Source: Chimaeribacter coloradensis (lineage in GTDB: Bacteria > Pseudomonadota > Gammaproteobacteria > Enterobacterales > Enterobacteriaceae). From it: DNA of 64,000 bases. The notes beneath the pieces are model-generated. The model worked only from the letters and a program-made list of their open reading frames with translations, searched no databases and was not told the DNA's origin. Numbering within the stretch: position 1 is the first letter of the stretch; each line of letters opens with the position of its first letter. The translations under genes and the position numbers were made by a program. The stretch covers positions 62,001-126,000 of the forward strand of contig NZ_PJZH01000011.1 of NCBI RefSeq assembly GCF_002858715.1, written 5' to 3'. Shown piece by piece: positions 19,059 through 28,955 of this stretch.

Positions 19059-20261
19059 TCAGGCGGTGAGGCGGGCGGCGTCCCGGGCGATGACCAGCTC
19101 TTCGTTGGTCGGGATCACCAGGGCCGGGCGGGTGCCCTCTTTGTTAATGAAGCCCGCTTTGCCGAACCGGGCGGCCAGGTTGCGCTCATGGTCAATGTCC
19201 AGGCCCAGCAGGCCCAGTTTCGCCATGGCAAACTCGCGCACCATCGCGGCGTTTTCACCGATGCCGCCGGTAAAGACCACGGCGTCCAGGCGGCCTTCCA
19301 TCAGCGCGGCATAGGCACCGATATATTTCGCCAGGCGGTGGCAGAAGACGTCCATGGCGCGCTTGGCGTCCGCTTTTTCGCTGTAGTTGTCTTCCACATA
19401 GCGGCAGTCGCTGGTGACTTCCGTCAGCCCCAGCAGGCCGGACTCTTTGGTCAGCATCTTGTTGATTTCGTCGATGCTCATGCCGAGGCGGTCATGCAGG
19501 TGGAAAATGATCGCCGGGTCGATGTCACCGCTGCGGGTGCCCATCACCAGCCCTTCCAGCGGGGTCAGGCCCATGGAGGTGTCGATGCACTGGCCGTTGC
19601 GCACGGCGGTCACGGAGCCGCCGTTGCCCAGGTGGCAGGTGATGACATTCAATTCAGAAACCGGCTTGTTCAGCATTTTGGCCGCTTCCTGCGTCACATA
19701 GAAGTGGCTGGTGCCGTGCGCGCCGTAACGGCGGATGCCGTGCTCTTTATAAAGGTGGTAGGGCAGGGCATAGAGGTAGGACTCTTCCGGCATCGTCTGG
19801 TGGAAGGCGGTATCAAACACCGCGACGTTTTTGTCTGCCAGCTGCGGGAAGGCTTTCAGCGCCTCTTCAATGCCGATTAAGTGCGCCGGGTTATGCAGAG
19901 GTGCAAATGAGGACGCATCTTTGATACCCTGAAGCACGGCCTCATCAATCACGGCGGACGAGGTGAATTTTTCACCCCCGTGGACGATGCGGTGGCCGAT
20001 GGCGATAAGCTCGGCGGACAGCTCAGGTTTCTGGGAAAGGATGGTGTTGACGATGAACTTCAGGGCTTCGCTGTGTGCGGCGCCGGCACCCAGTGCCGCT
20101 TCTTGTTTGCCGCCGTCCATTTTCCATTTGATGCGTGCTTCAGGCAGGTGGAAACATTCGGCCAAACCAGAGATATGTTCTTCACCGTTTGCTGCATCAA
20201 TGATGGCAAATTTCAACGAAGAGCTGCCGCAATTAAGAACCAGGACTAGCTTACTCGACAT
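19059..20261 (-). CDS. ackA: Acetate kinase
   Basis: Interconverts acetyl phosphate plus ADP with acetate plus ATP in the cytoplasm. The 400-residue product has the acetokinase signatures [15 protein letters not shown] near the N-terminus, [22 protein letters not shown] and [11 protein letters not shown], all of the ASKHA fold. Length equals E. coli AckA. First gene of the ackA–pta operon. An FNR-like dyad lies about 110 nt upstream. Confidence 0.99.
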   Translation of the reverse strand: MSSKLVLVLNCGSSSLKFAIIDAANGEEHISGLAECFHLPEARIKWKMDGGKQEAALGAGAAHSEALKFIVNTILSQKPELSAELIAIGHRIVHGGEKFTSSAVIDEAVLQGIKDASSFAPLHNPAHLIGIEEALKAFPQLADKNVAVFDTAFHQTMPEESYLYALPYHLYKEHGIRRYGAHGTSHFYVTQEAAKMLNKPVSELNVITCHLGNGGSVTAVRNGQCIDTSMGLTPLEGLVMGTRSGDIDPAIIFHLHDRLGMSIDEINKMLTKESGLLGLTEVTSDCRYVEDNYSEKADAKRAMDVFCHRLAKYIGAYAALMEGRLDAVVFTGGIGENAAMVREFAMAKLGLLGLDIDHERNLAARFGKAGFINKEGTRPALVIPTNEELVIARDAARLTA

Positions 20262-20370
20262 GGAAGTACCTATTTTAGTTCGTGTTGTCCGCCATGGGGC
20301 GGAAACAAAACACGTGGTTAATAAATCATCAGCCTGCCATCAAGCGTAGCGCATAATGGCGTTGACAATT

Positions 20371-20384
20371 ATGATTAACATCAT
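20371..20384. promoter_or_regulatory. FNR-like palindrome upstream of ackA
   Basis: ATGAT-TAAC-ATCAT has the FNR/CRP-family half-site layout (TTGAT-N4-ATCAA), with the outermost base changed symmetrically. FNR and ArcA regulate ackA–pta in E. coli, so the position is sensible. The site is imperfect. Confidence 0.4.
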
Positions 20385-20576
20385 GCAGCCGTCGTTTCCC
20401 GCCGCAATGAATAAAAATCGCTGATGTTGCTCGAAATGTGTTCTGAAACGTACAACAATTACTCAATCCCGGTGAACCGCTACCGCATAACGCTGCCGGT
20501 AAGCAGAGGCGAATTGGCCTCTATTATGCAACCCAGCCGATAGGCTGGGGTAGGATAACGTTCAGGCCAGGGAAAG

Positions 20577-20612
20577 ACAAAATAAATTTGAATGTGCTAA
20601 ATTTTATTTTGT
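20577..20612. repeat. AT-rich inverted repeat upstream of yfbV
   Basis: ACAAAATAAATTT (20577–20589) pairs with AAATTTTATTTTGT (20599–20612) over 13 positions with one bulged base and a 9-nt centre. It ends 47 nt before the yfbV start. Function unknown. Confidence 0.5.
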
Positions 20613-20659
20613 GCATTGCAAGTTTTTTTTAATCTTTATTAAAGAAGTTGAGGTGCTGT

Positions 20660-21115
20660 ATGACAAGTAAACCTTCCGGTTCTGTCAGCTGGTTTCAGAT
20701 TTTCCAGCGTGGGCAGCACTATATGAAAACCTGGCCGGCGGATAAGCGCCTGGCCCCGGTGTTCCCTGAAAACCGTGTCTCCCGCGCGACGCGCTTCTCT
20801 ATTACCTTTATGCCGCCGCTGGCCGTATTTACCCTGACCTGGCAGATCGCCCTCGGCGGCCAGCTGGGGCCGGCGATTGCCACGGCGCTGTTTGCCTGCA
20901 GCCTGCCGATGCAGGGGCTGTGGTGGCTCGGCCGCCGTTCTGTTACCCCTCTGCCGCCTACACTGCTGCACTGGTTCCATGAGGTGCGCCAGCGCCTGAC
21001 GGAGTCGGGCCAGGCGCTGGCCCCGGTGGAAGGGACGCCCACCTACCAGACGCTGGCTGATGTACTCAAGCGCGCCTTTAAACAGCTGGATAAAACCTTC
21101 CTGGACGATCTGTAA
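20660..21115 (+). CDS. yfbV: Terminus macrodomain insulation protein YfbV
   Basis: Inner-membrane protein of the UPF0208/YfbV family; in E. coli it insulates flanking DNA from the MatP-organised Ter macrodomain. The 151-residue product matches the E. coli length. It has two hydrophobic segments (about residues 45–90: [14 protein letters not shown] and [18 protein letters not shown]). The ATG at 20660 gives [23 protein letters not shown], the family N-terminus, preceded by TTGAGGTGCTGT; a start at 20648 would add four unsupported residues. Confidence 0.94.
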   Translation: MTSKPSGSVSWFQIFQRGQHYMKTWPADKRLAPVFPENRVSRATRFSITFMPPLAVFTLTWQIALGGQLGPAIATALFACSLPMQGLWWLGRRSVTPLPPTLLHWFHEVRQRLTESGQALAPVEGTPTYQTLADVLKRAFKQLDKTFLDDL

Positions 21116-21243
21116 AGACGCCGGGAACACGCACAGGGACGGAAAACCCCCGCCTGCATCAAACAAACGCCGGCTATTTCGCCGCCGGCGGCCCCGGTGT
21201 GCGATGCTGCTGCCATTATGAAGCCACGACCCAGGAGTCCATG

Positions 21244-21738
21244 ATGGAAATGACCAATGCCCAGCGCCTTATCCTCTCCAACCAGTACCAGATGATGGCG
21301 ATGCTCAACCCGGAGCACGCTGAACGCTACCGCCGTTTGCAGACCATTATTGAGCGCGGTTACGGCCTGCAGATGCGCGAGCTTGACCATGAGTTCGGTG
21401 CCCTGCCGGAAGAGGTGTGCCGTACCGTCATCGATATTATGGAGATGCACCACGCGCTCCAGGTCTCCTGGGAGCTGCTGAAAGAGAAAGAGGGCGTGGA
21501 CCCGCGGCGGCTGGCCTTCCTGGGGTTTGATGCCGCCACCGAGGCGCGTTACCTCGGCTATGTGCGTTTTCTGGTCTATACCGAAGGGCGTTATGTCCAA
21601 TTTGATGCCGGTACCCACGGCTTCAACGCCCAGACCAAAATGTGGGATAAATATCAGCGTATGCTGGCTGTCTGGCGCGCCTGCCCGCGCCAGTACCATC
21701 TGAGTGCGGTGGAGATCGCGCAAATTATCAATGCCTGA
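21244..21738 (+). CDS. yfbU: YfbU family protein (UPF0304)
   Basis: Cytoplasmic protein of unknown function, conserved in enterobacteria and implicated in stress-related cell death in E. coli. The 164-residue product matches E. coli YfbU in length and over long stretches ([56 protein letters not shown]). I chose ATG 21244 rather than 21241 or earlier to match the family N-terminus. It is followed after 16 nt by the phosphatase gene. Confidence 0.95.
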   Translation: MEMTNAQRLILSNQYQMMAMLNPEHAERYRRLQTIIERGYGLQMRELDHEFGALPEEVCRTVIDIMEMHHALQVSWELLKEKEGVDPRRLAFLGFDAATEARYLGYVRFLVYTEGRYVQFDAGTHGFNAQTKMWDKYQRMLAVWRACPRQYHLSAVEIAQIINA

Positions 21739-21754
21739 CCGATAGGGAGAGAGT

Positions 21755-22417
21755 ATGCCTTTGGAGTGCAAAGGGTTTCTGTTTGATCTGGACGGAACAT
21801 TAGTGGATTCGCTGCCGGCCGTGGAACACGCCTGGACCAACTGGGCCAACCGCCGCGGCGTCGCACCGGACGAGGTGCTGGCGTTTATCCACGGCAAGCA
21901 GGCGATCACCTCGCTGCGCCACTTTATGCCGGGTGAAAGTGAAGAGACGATCCAGCAGGAGTTTCTGGCGCTGGAAAAAATAGAAGCCTCCGACACCCAG
22001 GGCGTCTGCGCACTGCCCGGTGCGGTGCAGCTGTTAACACAGCTTGATGAGCTGGGCATTCCCTGGGCGATCGTGACCTCCGGCTCCGTGCCGGTCGCCC
22101 ATGCGCGCCACGCCGCCGCCGGGCTGCCGCCGCCGAAGGTCTTTATCACCGCGGAACAGGTGAAACACGGCAAGCCGGAGCCGGACGCCTACCTGCTGGG
22201 CGCGGAGAAGCTGGGGCTGCCGCCGCAGCACTGTGTGGTGGTGGAAGATGCCCCGGCCGGGCTGCACGCGGGCCTGGCCGCCGGTTGCCGGGTCGTTGCG
22301 GTGAATGCCCCGGCTGACACGCCGAAGCTGGATCAGGTCGATATTGTCCTGACCACGCTGGAGGCGTTGCAGGTGCAGAAACAGGGTGAGCAGATCACTG
22401 TCACTGTTGCCGGCTGA
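21755..22417 (+). CDS. yfbT: HAD-family sugar phosphatase YfbT (HxpA)
   Basis: HAD-superfamily phosphatase that in E. coli hydrolyses small sugar phosphates. The 220-residue product has motif I DLDGTLVDS with nucleophile Asp11 and acid/base Asp13, motif II VTSGS, a conserved Lys in KHGKPEPDAYLLGA and motif IV VVEDAPAG. The cap domain lies between motifs I and II. It is probably co-transcribed with yfbU and ends at a strong terminator. Confidence 0.93.
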   Translation: MPLECKGFLFDLDGTLVDSLPAVEHAWTNWANRRGVAPDEVLAFIHGKQAITSLRHFMPGESEETIQQEFLALEKIEASDTQGVCALPGAVQLLTQLDELGIPWAIVTSGSVPVAHARHAAAGLPPPKVFITAEQVKHGKPEPDAYLLGAEKLGLPPQHCVVVEDAPAGLHAGLAAGCRVVAVNAPADTPKLDQVDIVLTTLEALQVQKQGEQITVTVAG

Positions 22418-22448
22418 GTCAACCGCTATCTGCCGCAAACATGATGAG

Positions 22449-22472
22449 GCCCCGCACCCGCGGGGCTTTTTT
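22449..22472 (+). terminator. Rho-independent terminator after yfbT
   Basis: GCCCCGC/GCGGGGC stem with an ACCC loop and six T. It separates yfbU–yfbT from yfbS. Confidence 0.92.
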
Positions 22473-22515
22473 ATGCGATGCTCATGCCCTCTTTTTCTGA
22501 CCAGGGAGACATTGC

Positions 22516-24345
22516 GTGACCGGCCAACTTTTCTGGGTAGCCAGTTTGCTGCTGATTGCGGTAGTGCTGTTTGCCACCAACAAATTACGGATGGATGTGG
22601 TCGCCTTGTTGGTGATCGTGGCGTTTGTGCTGAGCGGCACCTTGACTGCCAACGAGGCGCTGGCGGGCTTCAGTGACCCCAACGTGATTCTGATTGCCGC
22701 GCTGTTTGTGATAGGGCAGGGGCTGGTGCGCACCGGCGTGGCCTACCAGCTCGGCGACTGGCTGGTAAAAATGGCCGGCAGCAGTGAGATCCGCATGATG
22801 GTGCTGCTGATGGCCACCGTGGCCGGGCTGGGGGCGTTTATGAGCTCTACCGGCGTGGTGGCGATCTTTATCCCGGTGGCGCTGAGCGTGGCCGCCCGGA
22901 TGAAATCCAACCCCGCACGGCTGATGATGCCGCTGAGCTTTGCCGGGCTTATCAGCGGCATGATGACGCTGGTGGCGACGCCACCCAATATGGTCATCAA
23001 CAGCGAACTGTTGCGTGAGGGGATCGGCGGGTTTGGCTTTTTCGACGTCACCCCGGTTGGGATCGTGGTGCTGGTGTTGGGGATCCTTTACATGCTGGTG
23101 GCGCGCCGCTGGCTGGAGCGCACCACGCAGGCACCGCAGGAGACCTGGGCGCGCCGCACCTTCCGCGACCTGATCCGCGATTACCGGCTGGCCGGGCGGG
23201 CGCGGCGGCTGGCGGTGCGGGAAGGGTCGCCGCTGATTGGCCGGGCGCTGGATGACCTCAACCTCCGGGCAAAATACCACGCCAATATTGTCGGTATTGA
23301 ACGCTGGCGAAAATTCCGCCGGGTCATGGTCAGCGCCACCGGCACCACCGAATTGCGGGCGCGGGATGTGCTGCTGGTGGACATGGCCGACCCGGGGGTG
23401 GATGTCCGCACTTTTTGCAGTGAGCAGCAACTGGAGCCGATGATCCTGCGCGGCGACTATTTTTCTGAGCAGTCACGCGCCGTCGGCATGGCCGAGGTGA
23501 CCCTGATCCCCGATTCCGAATTACTGGGGAAAAGCCTGCGCGAGGTCGCGTTCCGCAGCCGTTACGGCCTGAATGTGGTGGGGCTGCGGCGGGAGGGCGA
23601 AGCGCTGCCGGGCATTCTGGTGGATGAGGCGCTGATGCTGGGGGATGTGCTGCTGGTGATTGGTGACTGGAAGCTGATCCGCCAGTTGCAGCAGCAGACG
23701 CGTGATTTCATTGTGCTGAACCTGCCGGCCGAGGTGGATGAGGTCGCCCCGGCGGTCAGCCAGGCACCGCACGCGCTGTTCTGCCTGGCGTTAATGGTGG
23801 CGCTGATGGTCACCAATGAGGTGCCGAACGCCATCGCCGCGCTGATCGCCTGCCTGCTGATGGGAAAATTCCGTTGTATCGATATGGAGAGCGCCTACCG
23901 GGCTATTCACTGGCCAAGCCTGATATTGATTGTCGGTATGATGCCGTTCGCCATCGCGCTGCAAAAAACCGGCGGTATCGATCTGATTGTGCGTGGGCTG
24001 CTGGCCTTTACCGGCGAGGCGGGGCCGCAAATGATGCTGCTCAGCCTGTTTGTGTTGTGCGCGCTGATCGGGCTGTTTATCTCCAACACCGCGACGGCGG
24101 TGCTGATGGCACCGGTGGCCATTGCGGCGGCCCGGGAGATGGGCGTGTCACCTTATCCTTTTACCCTGGCTGTGGCGATTGCTGCCTCCGCCGCCTTTAT
24201 GGCGCCGGTCTCCTCGCCGGTGAACACCCTGGTGATGGCACCGGGCAACTACCGGTTTGGTGACTTCGTGCGCATCGGCGTGCCTTTTACCCTGCTGGTG
24301 ATGGCAGTGAGCCTATTCCTGATCCCGTGGCTGTTCCCGTTCTGA
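22516..24345 (+). CDS. yfbS: SLC13/DASS-type transporter YfbS with RCK-C domains
   Basis: Inner-membrane anion-transporter-family protein with two cytoplasmic TrkA-C (RCK-C) domains; the substrate is unknown. The 609-residue product has N-terminal membrane segments (residues 1–195, including [13 protein letters not shown] and [15 protein letters not shown]), RCK-C domains (about 205–295 and 305–385, [13 protein letters not shown] and [13 protein letters not shown]) and a C-terminal membrane half (about 405–609, [17 protein letters not shown]). E. coli YfbS is 610 long. The start is GTG at 22516 with CAGGGAGA upstream. It converges on yfbR, leaving 6 nt between stops. Confidence 0.94.
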   Translation: MTGQLFWVASLLLIAVVLFATNKLRMDVVALLVIVAFVLSGTLTANEALAGFSDPNVILIAALFVIGQGLVRTGVAYQLGDWLVKMAGSSEIRMMVLLMATVAGLGAFMSSTGVVAIFIPVALSVAARMKSNPARLMMPLSFAGLISGMMTLVATPPNMVINSELLREGIGGFGFFDVTPVGIVVLVLGILYMLVARRWLERTTQAPQETWARRTFRDLIRDYRLAGRARRLAVREGSPLIGRALDDLNLRAKYHANIVGIERWRKFRRVMVSATGTTELRARDVLLVDMADPGVDVRTFCSEQQLEPMILRGDYFSEQSRAVGMAEVTLIPDSELLGKSLREVAFRSRYGLNVVGLRREGEALPGILVDEALMLGDVLLVIGDWKLIRQLQQQTRDFIVLNLPAEVDEVAPAVSQAPHALFCLALMVALMVTNEVPNAIAALIACLLMGKFRCIDMESAYRAIHWPSLILIVGMMPFAIALQKTGGIDLIVRGLLAFTGEAGPQMMLLSLFVLCALIGLFISNTATAVLMAPVAIAAAREMGVSPYPFTLAVAIAASAAFMAPVSSPVNTLVMAPGNYRFGDFVRIGVPFTLLVMAVSLFLIPWLFPF

Positions 24346-24351
24346 ACCGCG

Positions 24352-24951
24352 TTACAGGGCGTTATCCAGGCTGATCTCATCCAGCGACAGGCTGAAGCTC
24401 GGCACAAAGACCGTCATAAAGTAGTCCATCTCCGGGCTGTGGCGCAGGGCCAGGGTTTTTTCCAGCCGCGCCTTGGCGAGGGTGAACTCATTGTTCCCGG
24501 CGGAGAGCTCCTCCAGGCACTTCAGGTAGGCGCAGAGCGCGTCTGCCTGCTTGACCACATGCTTCTCCTCTTCGGTGTAGCACTGTTCATCCAGCAGCGG
24601 GCGGAAGTCGTTCTGCAACTCCTCGGGCAGCATCTCCAGCAATTTCTGCTGGGCGATTTTCTCGATCTTTTTATATTCGTGGGCAATCTGCGGGTTGTAG
24701 TACTTGACCGGCGTCGGCAGGTCACCGGTGATCACCTCACTGGCATCGTGGTACATCGCCAGCAGGGCGACGCGCTCCGCACTGACGTTGCCGTTGAATT
24801 TGCGGTTTTTAATCACCGCCAGCGCGTGCGCCACAAAGGCCACCTGCAGGCTGTGTTCAGAGACGTTTTCCGTGCGCACATTGCGCATCAGCGGCCAGCG
24901 GTTGATCAGTTTCAGGCGGGAAAGGTGGGCAAAGAAATGGCTCTGGCTCAT
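24352..24951 (-). CDS. yfbR: 5'-deoxynucleotidase YfbR
   Basis: HD-domain phosphohydrolase that removes phosphate from deoxynucleoside 5'-monophosphates. In E. coli it provides the dCMP/dUMP branch of thymidylate salvage. The 199-residue product matches the family exactly in length. The metal ligands are all present: His33, His68–Asp69 and Asp137, with Trp19 that selects against ribonucleotides. Start at 24951 gives [19 protein letters not shown]. Together with alaA it forms the E. coli-like yfbR–alaA pair. Confidence 0.97.
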   Translation of the reverse strand: MSQSHFFAHLSRLKLINRWPLMRNVRTENVSEHSLQVAFVAHALAVIKNRKFNGNVSAERVALLAMYHDASEVITGDLPTPVKYYNPQIAHEYKKIEKIAQQKLLEMLPEELQNDFRPLLDEQCYTEEEKHVVKQADALCAYLKCLEELSAGNNEFTLAKARLEKTLALRHSPEMDYFMTVFVPSFSLSLDEISLDNAL

Positions 24952-25071
24952 GGGGGCTCTCAACAACGGCTAAGGAGAGGCCCATTGTGCGCATTCACCC
25001 GGGAAGATGCAAATAAGCGGGGGCCGCACAAGGCGGCCCCCGGGGGCAGGGCAACGCAGAGGCTGCCTGTG

Positions 25072-26286
25072 TTACTGGCGGTAGTGCTCCAGGAAGCGGC
25101 CCAGTTTGTTGACGGCCATTTCCAGGTCATCGACGCGCGGCAGGGTCACAATGCGCACATGGTCAGGGTGCGGCCAGTTGAACGCCGTGCCCTGCACCAG
25201 CAGGACTTTCTCCTGCAACAGCAGGTCCAGCACCATTTTCTGGTCATCATGGATGTTAAAACGCTTGGCATCGATGCGCGGGAACATGTAGAGCGCACCG
25301 CGCGGCTTCACACAGGAGACGCCGGGTATCTCGTTAATCAGCTCCCAGGCGCGGTTGCGCTGCTCCACCAGGCGGCCGCCCGGCTGGATAAATTCACTGA
25401 TGCTCTGGTAGCCGCCCAGCGCGGTCTGAATCGCGTGTTGCATCGGCACGTTGGCACAGAGGCGCATCGAGGCCAGCATCTCCAGCCCTTCGATGTAGCC
25501 CTTGGCATGTTTCTTCGGCCCGTTCAGCACCATCCAGCCCTGACGGAACCCCGCCACCCGGTAGGTTTTGGAGAGGCCGTTGAAGGTCACGGTCAGCAGA
25601 TCCGGGGCCAGGGAGGCGATGGAGACGTGCTCGGCGTCATCGTAGAGGATTTTGTCGTAGATCTCGTCGGCGAAGATGATCAGGTTATGCTGGCGCGCCA
25701 GCTCCACAATCTCCATCAGCAGCTCTTTGCTGTAGACCGCCCCGGTCGGGTTGTTCGGGTTGATGATCACGATGCCGCGGGTGCGCGGGGTGATCTTGCT
25801 GCGGATGTCGTCGAGGTCCGGGAACCAGTCTGCGCTCTCATCACACAGGTAGTGCACCGCTTTGCCGCTGGAGAGTGAGACCGCTGCCGTCCAGAGCGGG
25901 TAATCCGGGGCCGGCACCAGCATTTCGTCCCCCAGGTTCAGCAGCGCCTGCATGGACTGCACAATCAGCTCTGACACCCCGTTGCCGATATAGACATCTT
26001 CCACGGTGATGTCGCGCATATTGCGCGCCTGGTAGTGCTGCATGATCGCCTTACGCGCGGAGAACAGACCTTTGGAATCACAGTAGCCCTGCGCGGTCGG
26101 CAGGTTGCGGATGACATCCACCAGGATTTCGTCAGGCGCGTCAAAACCGAACGGGGCAGGGTTGCCGATGTTCAGTTTCAGGACTTTGTTACCTTCTTCT
26201 TCGAGGCGTTTTGCTTCTTTGAGGACCGGACCGCGGATGTCGTAACAGACATTGTCCAGTTTGCTGGATTTTTCGATGGGGGACAT
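25072..26286 (-). CDS. alaA: Glutamate–pyruvate aminotransferase AlaA
   Basis: PLP-dependent class I aminotransferase that makes alanine from pyruvate and glutamate, the main alanine-forming enzyme in E. coli. The 404-residue product starts MSPIEKSSKLDNVCYDIRGP. The PLP lysine is K240 in TFNGLSKTYRVAGFRQGW, with Asn179 (INPNNPTG) and Asp207/Tyr210 (FADEIYDK) of the cofactor site. E. coli AlaA is 405 residues. The start at 26286 follows the family; the frame extends to 26436 without support. Confidence 0.97.
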   Translation of the reverse strand: MSPIEKSSKLDNVCYDIRGPVLKEAKRLEEEGNKVLKLNIGNPAPFGFDAPDEILVDVIRNLPTAQGYCDSKGLFSARKAIMQHYQARNMRDITVEDVYIGNGVSELIVQSMQALLNLGDEMLVPAPDYPLWTAAVSLSSGKAVHYLCDESADWFPDLDDIRSKITPRTRGIVIINPNNPTGAVYSKELLMEIVELARQHNLIIFADEIYDKILYDDAEHVSIASLAPDLLTVTFNGLSKTYRVAGFRQGWMVLNGPKKHAKGYIEGLEMLASMRLCANVPMQHAIQTALGGYQSISEFIQPGGRLVEQRNRAWELINEIPGVSCVKPRGALYMFPRIDAKRFNIHDDQKMVLDLLLQEKVLLVQGTAFNWPHPDHVRIVTLPRVDDLEMAVNKLGRFLEHYRQ

Positions 26287-26574
26287 AAACAAGTGAGCCT
26301 TTTTGCCGGAGTAGCGTGTCCCTACCGTGGAACACTGCAATCTGCACAATGTACTCCGACCGTCAGGCCTTTTGAAGGGTGGTGCTCCGCTTTGGTGCAA
26401 TTGGTTGCCGGGAGAGGTGCGGCTAATCAAAGCCAAACCTGAAACCCGGTTTTTCCAGAGTATTATTTTGGTAAATGGCGTTCAAATAAAATTAAATAAC
26501 GCTTATCGCCCTGCGGCGTAAAGATAACGCGCCAACGCCCCCACGGTTTTTACGTGCCCGCAGGGGCGGGGGCA

Positions 26575-28134
26575 TCAGACCGGGCGCTGGTTCAGGTCCT
26601 GCCGGGCGCGCTGCCGGCTCTGGTAGCCGATGTCATTATTGCCCCAGAGTTTTTCATACGGCATACCCGCCAGCAGCTCTACCGTGGCGCGTGCCTGCGG
26701 TGAAACCTGCTCCGGCACCGGGCCGCCGGCCTCTTTGAGCCGCAGCGTCTCTTCCCGCAGGGTGCGGTGGGTTTGCAGGTTCAGTTTGAAGCGCAGGGAG
26801 ATTAAGAAGCCGCAGGCCAGCACCAGCACCGTGCCCACGCTGAGGATCAGCAGGATGGTGTTACGCACCTCCGGTACCTGCTCACTCTGGCCGGAGACGA
26901 AGCCGCCCAGCTGCATCGCGATACCTACCAGCATAATGGCACCGGCCTGGGACGCTTTGCGCGTCAGCGTCATGATGCCGGCGAAGATCCCTTCGCGGCG
27001 CTGGCCGGTGACCACTTCATCCACATCCGCAATGTAGGTGTAGATGTTCCACGGCACATAGTTGATGCCGCCCCGGCCCAGACCCGCCACAGCAGAGATA
27101 AACAGCAGCGCGGTCATGCTGTCATGCATGTCGCTATAGTAGAGCACAGCATAGGAGACCGCGCTCAGGCCGAACAGCGTCACCACCACGCGGTAGGAGG
27201 GGGCCGGCCCCATGCGGATACAGAGCGGGATCATCGCGATAACCGCCAGGAACTGCAGAATAGCCATGGTGCCCATCAGGTTGGAGGCCACGGTGGCGCT
27301 TTGCATCAGCACAAACACCACATAGTAAGTGAACACCGCATTGAAGACATCCTGCGCGATGTAGCCGCCCAGGTACATGCCGAGATGCTGGCGGAAAATC
27401 CGGATACGGAAAGTGGAGGAGAGCTCAATCAGCAGGCGGCGCAGGCTCTGCCCCAGTGACAGCTGCTGATTGGCGCGTTCCGCCTGCAACTGCGCTTCCG
27501 ACATCTCCTCACGCGGGCGCTCCCAGGTGAAGCAGTAGACCAGCGTCAGCACAATGGCGCAAATCACCGAGAAGACCAGGCTGGCATAGAAGAAGGAGAT
27601 GGCGTTATCTTTCCCGAAGATGCCGAGCAGGATACCGGGCAGGAACGCGGCCAGAATGGCGGAAAGCTGCGCCATGGCGATGCGCGCCCCGGAGAACTTA
27701 GTCTTCTGTTTAAAATCGTCGGTCATTTCCGGTACCAGCGTCTCATACGGCACCAGAATCATGGTGTAGACCACATCAAAGAAAAGGTAGGTCAGCAGAT
27801 AGTACCAGTAGCCCATGTCGCCCACCCACATCAGGCTATAACTGAAGACCATGGGAATACCAAGCAGAATAAAGAACTTACGGCGGCCAAAGCGTTTGCC
27901 GAGCCATGTCGCGCCAAAGTTATCGGTCAGAAAGCCCATCAGCGGGCTGACCACCGCGTCCAGCACACGCGCCATCGCGAAGATAAACGTCGCTTCTATG
28001 GGTGTCAGGCCGCAAAAAGTGGTGTAAAAATAGAGCAGCCAGGCCGCCGTCAGCGCCGTGGTTCCGGCCCCCAGAAAATCGCCGGATCCATATGAAAGAT
28101 AATGGTGTAATCCTATTTTCCGCTTGGTATTCAT
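26575..28134 (-). CDS. GPH-family (MelB-type) sugar:cation symporter
   Basis: Major-facilitator transporter of the glycoside–pentoside–hexuronide:cation symporter family, 519 residues with about twelve membrane segments. Diagnostic regions include YGSGDFLGAGTTALTAAW, ARVLDAVVSPLMGFLTDN, GRRKFFILLGIPMVFSYSLMW and ARVGRG-like GLGRGGINYVPWNIYTYI. A hydrophilic C-terminal tail of about 60 residues follows the last membrane segment, longer than usual. Start at 28134 has GAGGTG upstream. The substrate cannot be read from sequence; no glycosidase or sugar-catabolic gene adjoins it. It lies where E. coli has nothing between alaA and lrhA, so it is likely a lineage-specific insertion or retention. Confidence 0.82.
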   Translation of the reverse strand: MNTKRKIGLHHYLSYGSGDFLGAGTTALTAAWLLYFYTTFCGLTPIEATFIFAMARVLDAVVSPLMGFLTDNFGATWLGKRFGRRKFFILLGIPMVFSYSLMWVGDMGYWYYLLTYLFFDVVYTMILVPYETLVPEMTDDFKQKTKFSGARIAMAQLSAILAAFLPGILLGIFGKDNAISFFYASLVFSVICAIVLTLVYCFTWERPREEMSEAQLQAERANQQLSLGQSLRRLLIELSSTFRIRIFRQHLGMYLGGYIAQDVFNAVFTYYVVFVLMQSATVASNLMGTMAILQFLAVIAMIPLCIRMGPAPSYRVVVTLFGLSAVSYAVLYYSDMHDSMTALLFISAVAGLGRGGINYVPWNIYTYIADVDEVVTGQRREGIFAGIMTLTRKASQAGAIMLVGIAMQLGGFVSGQSEQVPEVRNTILLILSVGTVLVLACGFLISLRFKLNLQTHRTLREETLRLKEAGGPVPEQVSPQARATVELLAGMPYEKLWGNNDIGYQSRQRARQDLNQRPV

Positions 28135-28955
28135 TATTGACACCTCAAAGCCGGCGACAATAACCGGCATGGCAGGGAACATTCAGTGGTCAATAGGCTA
28201 AGACGAAGGGCAAGCAGAAACCTTTTTATCGTTGCCAAACACTTTTTCGGGATGGCAAATGACAAAAGGGCCACCGGCGCAGCTTCACAGTTCCGGTGTT
28301 ATTTATTGCAGCAGGGGTAAAGCAACCGAAAAGGCAGCCTTACCGGATAAAGCGATAAGGCGAAGGTAATGAATTTGTTCTTCGTAAAACAATTGAAAAT
28401 TATTGTTATAAATTTGAGTGAAGTATCAAGTGAAATCGTGAAATTTTCATTTTAATGTGATGAAATTATCATAAATCCTGTTGCGATTAATCCGATGGCT
28501 AATAAAGTTAATGAAGGTGGTTAATCAATGCGGTAGTCAGTTACCACCTGTATTAGCGGCCCAATGATTTTCTCTGTTTTGCCTATTTGAAACAGGGTTT
28601 TCATAATTTGACCTATTATGGGCTGTTGCATCTGTATAACAAATTTTCGTAACCTCTTTCCTGCAAAGAGAGCGACAGGTGGCGGAAGGCGGCACAGGAT
28701 CCAGTCATCTTGTAAAAGGAAGACAGGCTCACGTCAGACGAGGGGAGTTTTTTTCATTCTAATAAATCCGCATTCTTAGGTCGGAGACTTATTTTGAATC
28801 TAATGAATCGGAAAATTCTGGCGGATTATAACAATTTTTTGCCCCTGAGAAATGAGTGGGGAAGTGTCTTATCTGGTATTCTGCATTCTGTGAATACTAC
28901 ACACGCAATGCCAGGGTAGTTTGTTATTAGATTCTAAAAAAGTGAAGAAAACACT
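28135..28955. other. AT-rich divergent region between the GPH symporter and lrhA
   Basis: 821 nt without a credible coding frame, strikingly AT-rich against the surrounding genes. Visible elements are an inverted repeat TTGCCA/TGGCAA (28232–28237 and 28253–28258) about 100 nt before the symporter start, a weak CRP-like sequence AATGTGA-N6-TATCATA (28454–28473), and the lrhA-proximal dyad at 28876–28897. The lrhA leader in E. coli is also long and is a target of small RNAs, so much of this may be transcribed 5' leader. Confidence 0.6.
28876..28897. promoter_or_regulatory. LysR-type dyad upstream of lrhA
   Basis: GTATTC-N10-GAATAC is a perfect dyad 59 nt before the lrhA start. Its TTC-N10-GAA core resembles the interrupted dyads bound by LysR regulators. 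LrhA autoregulates in E. coli, so autoregulation is a reasonable inference. Confidence 0.4.

Larger units (their letters stand above)
20262..20659. other. Divergent intergenic region ackA/yfbV
   Basis: A 398-nt AT-richer gap with no credible coding frame. It contains the FNR-like dyad at 20371–20384, a hairpin CCCAGCC-GATA-GGCTGGG at 20532–20549 and an AT-rich inverted repeat at 20577–20612 close to yfbV. Confidence 0.65.

Noticed and set aside
17888-19069. Plus-strand open frame of 393 codons opposite pta
   Set aside because: Shadow frame; sequence has no domain and lies entirely over pta coding sequence.
28332-28356. REP-like element GCCTTA…TAAGGC
   Set aside because: Only six paired bases and no second copy noticed in the window; not enough for a repeat family.
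28454-28473. CRP-like site between the GPH symporter and lrhA
   Set aside because: Only the left half (TGTGA) fits; the right half (TATCA) departs from TCACA, so it is not listed as a site.
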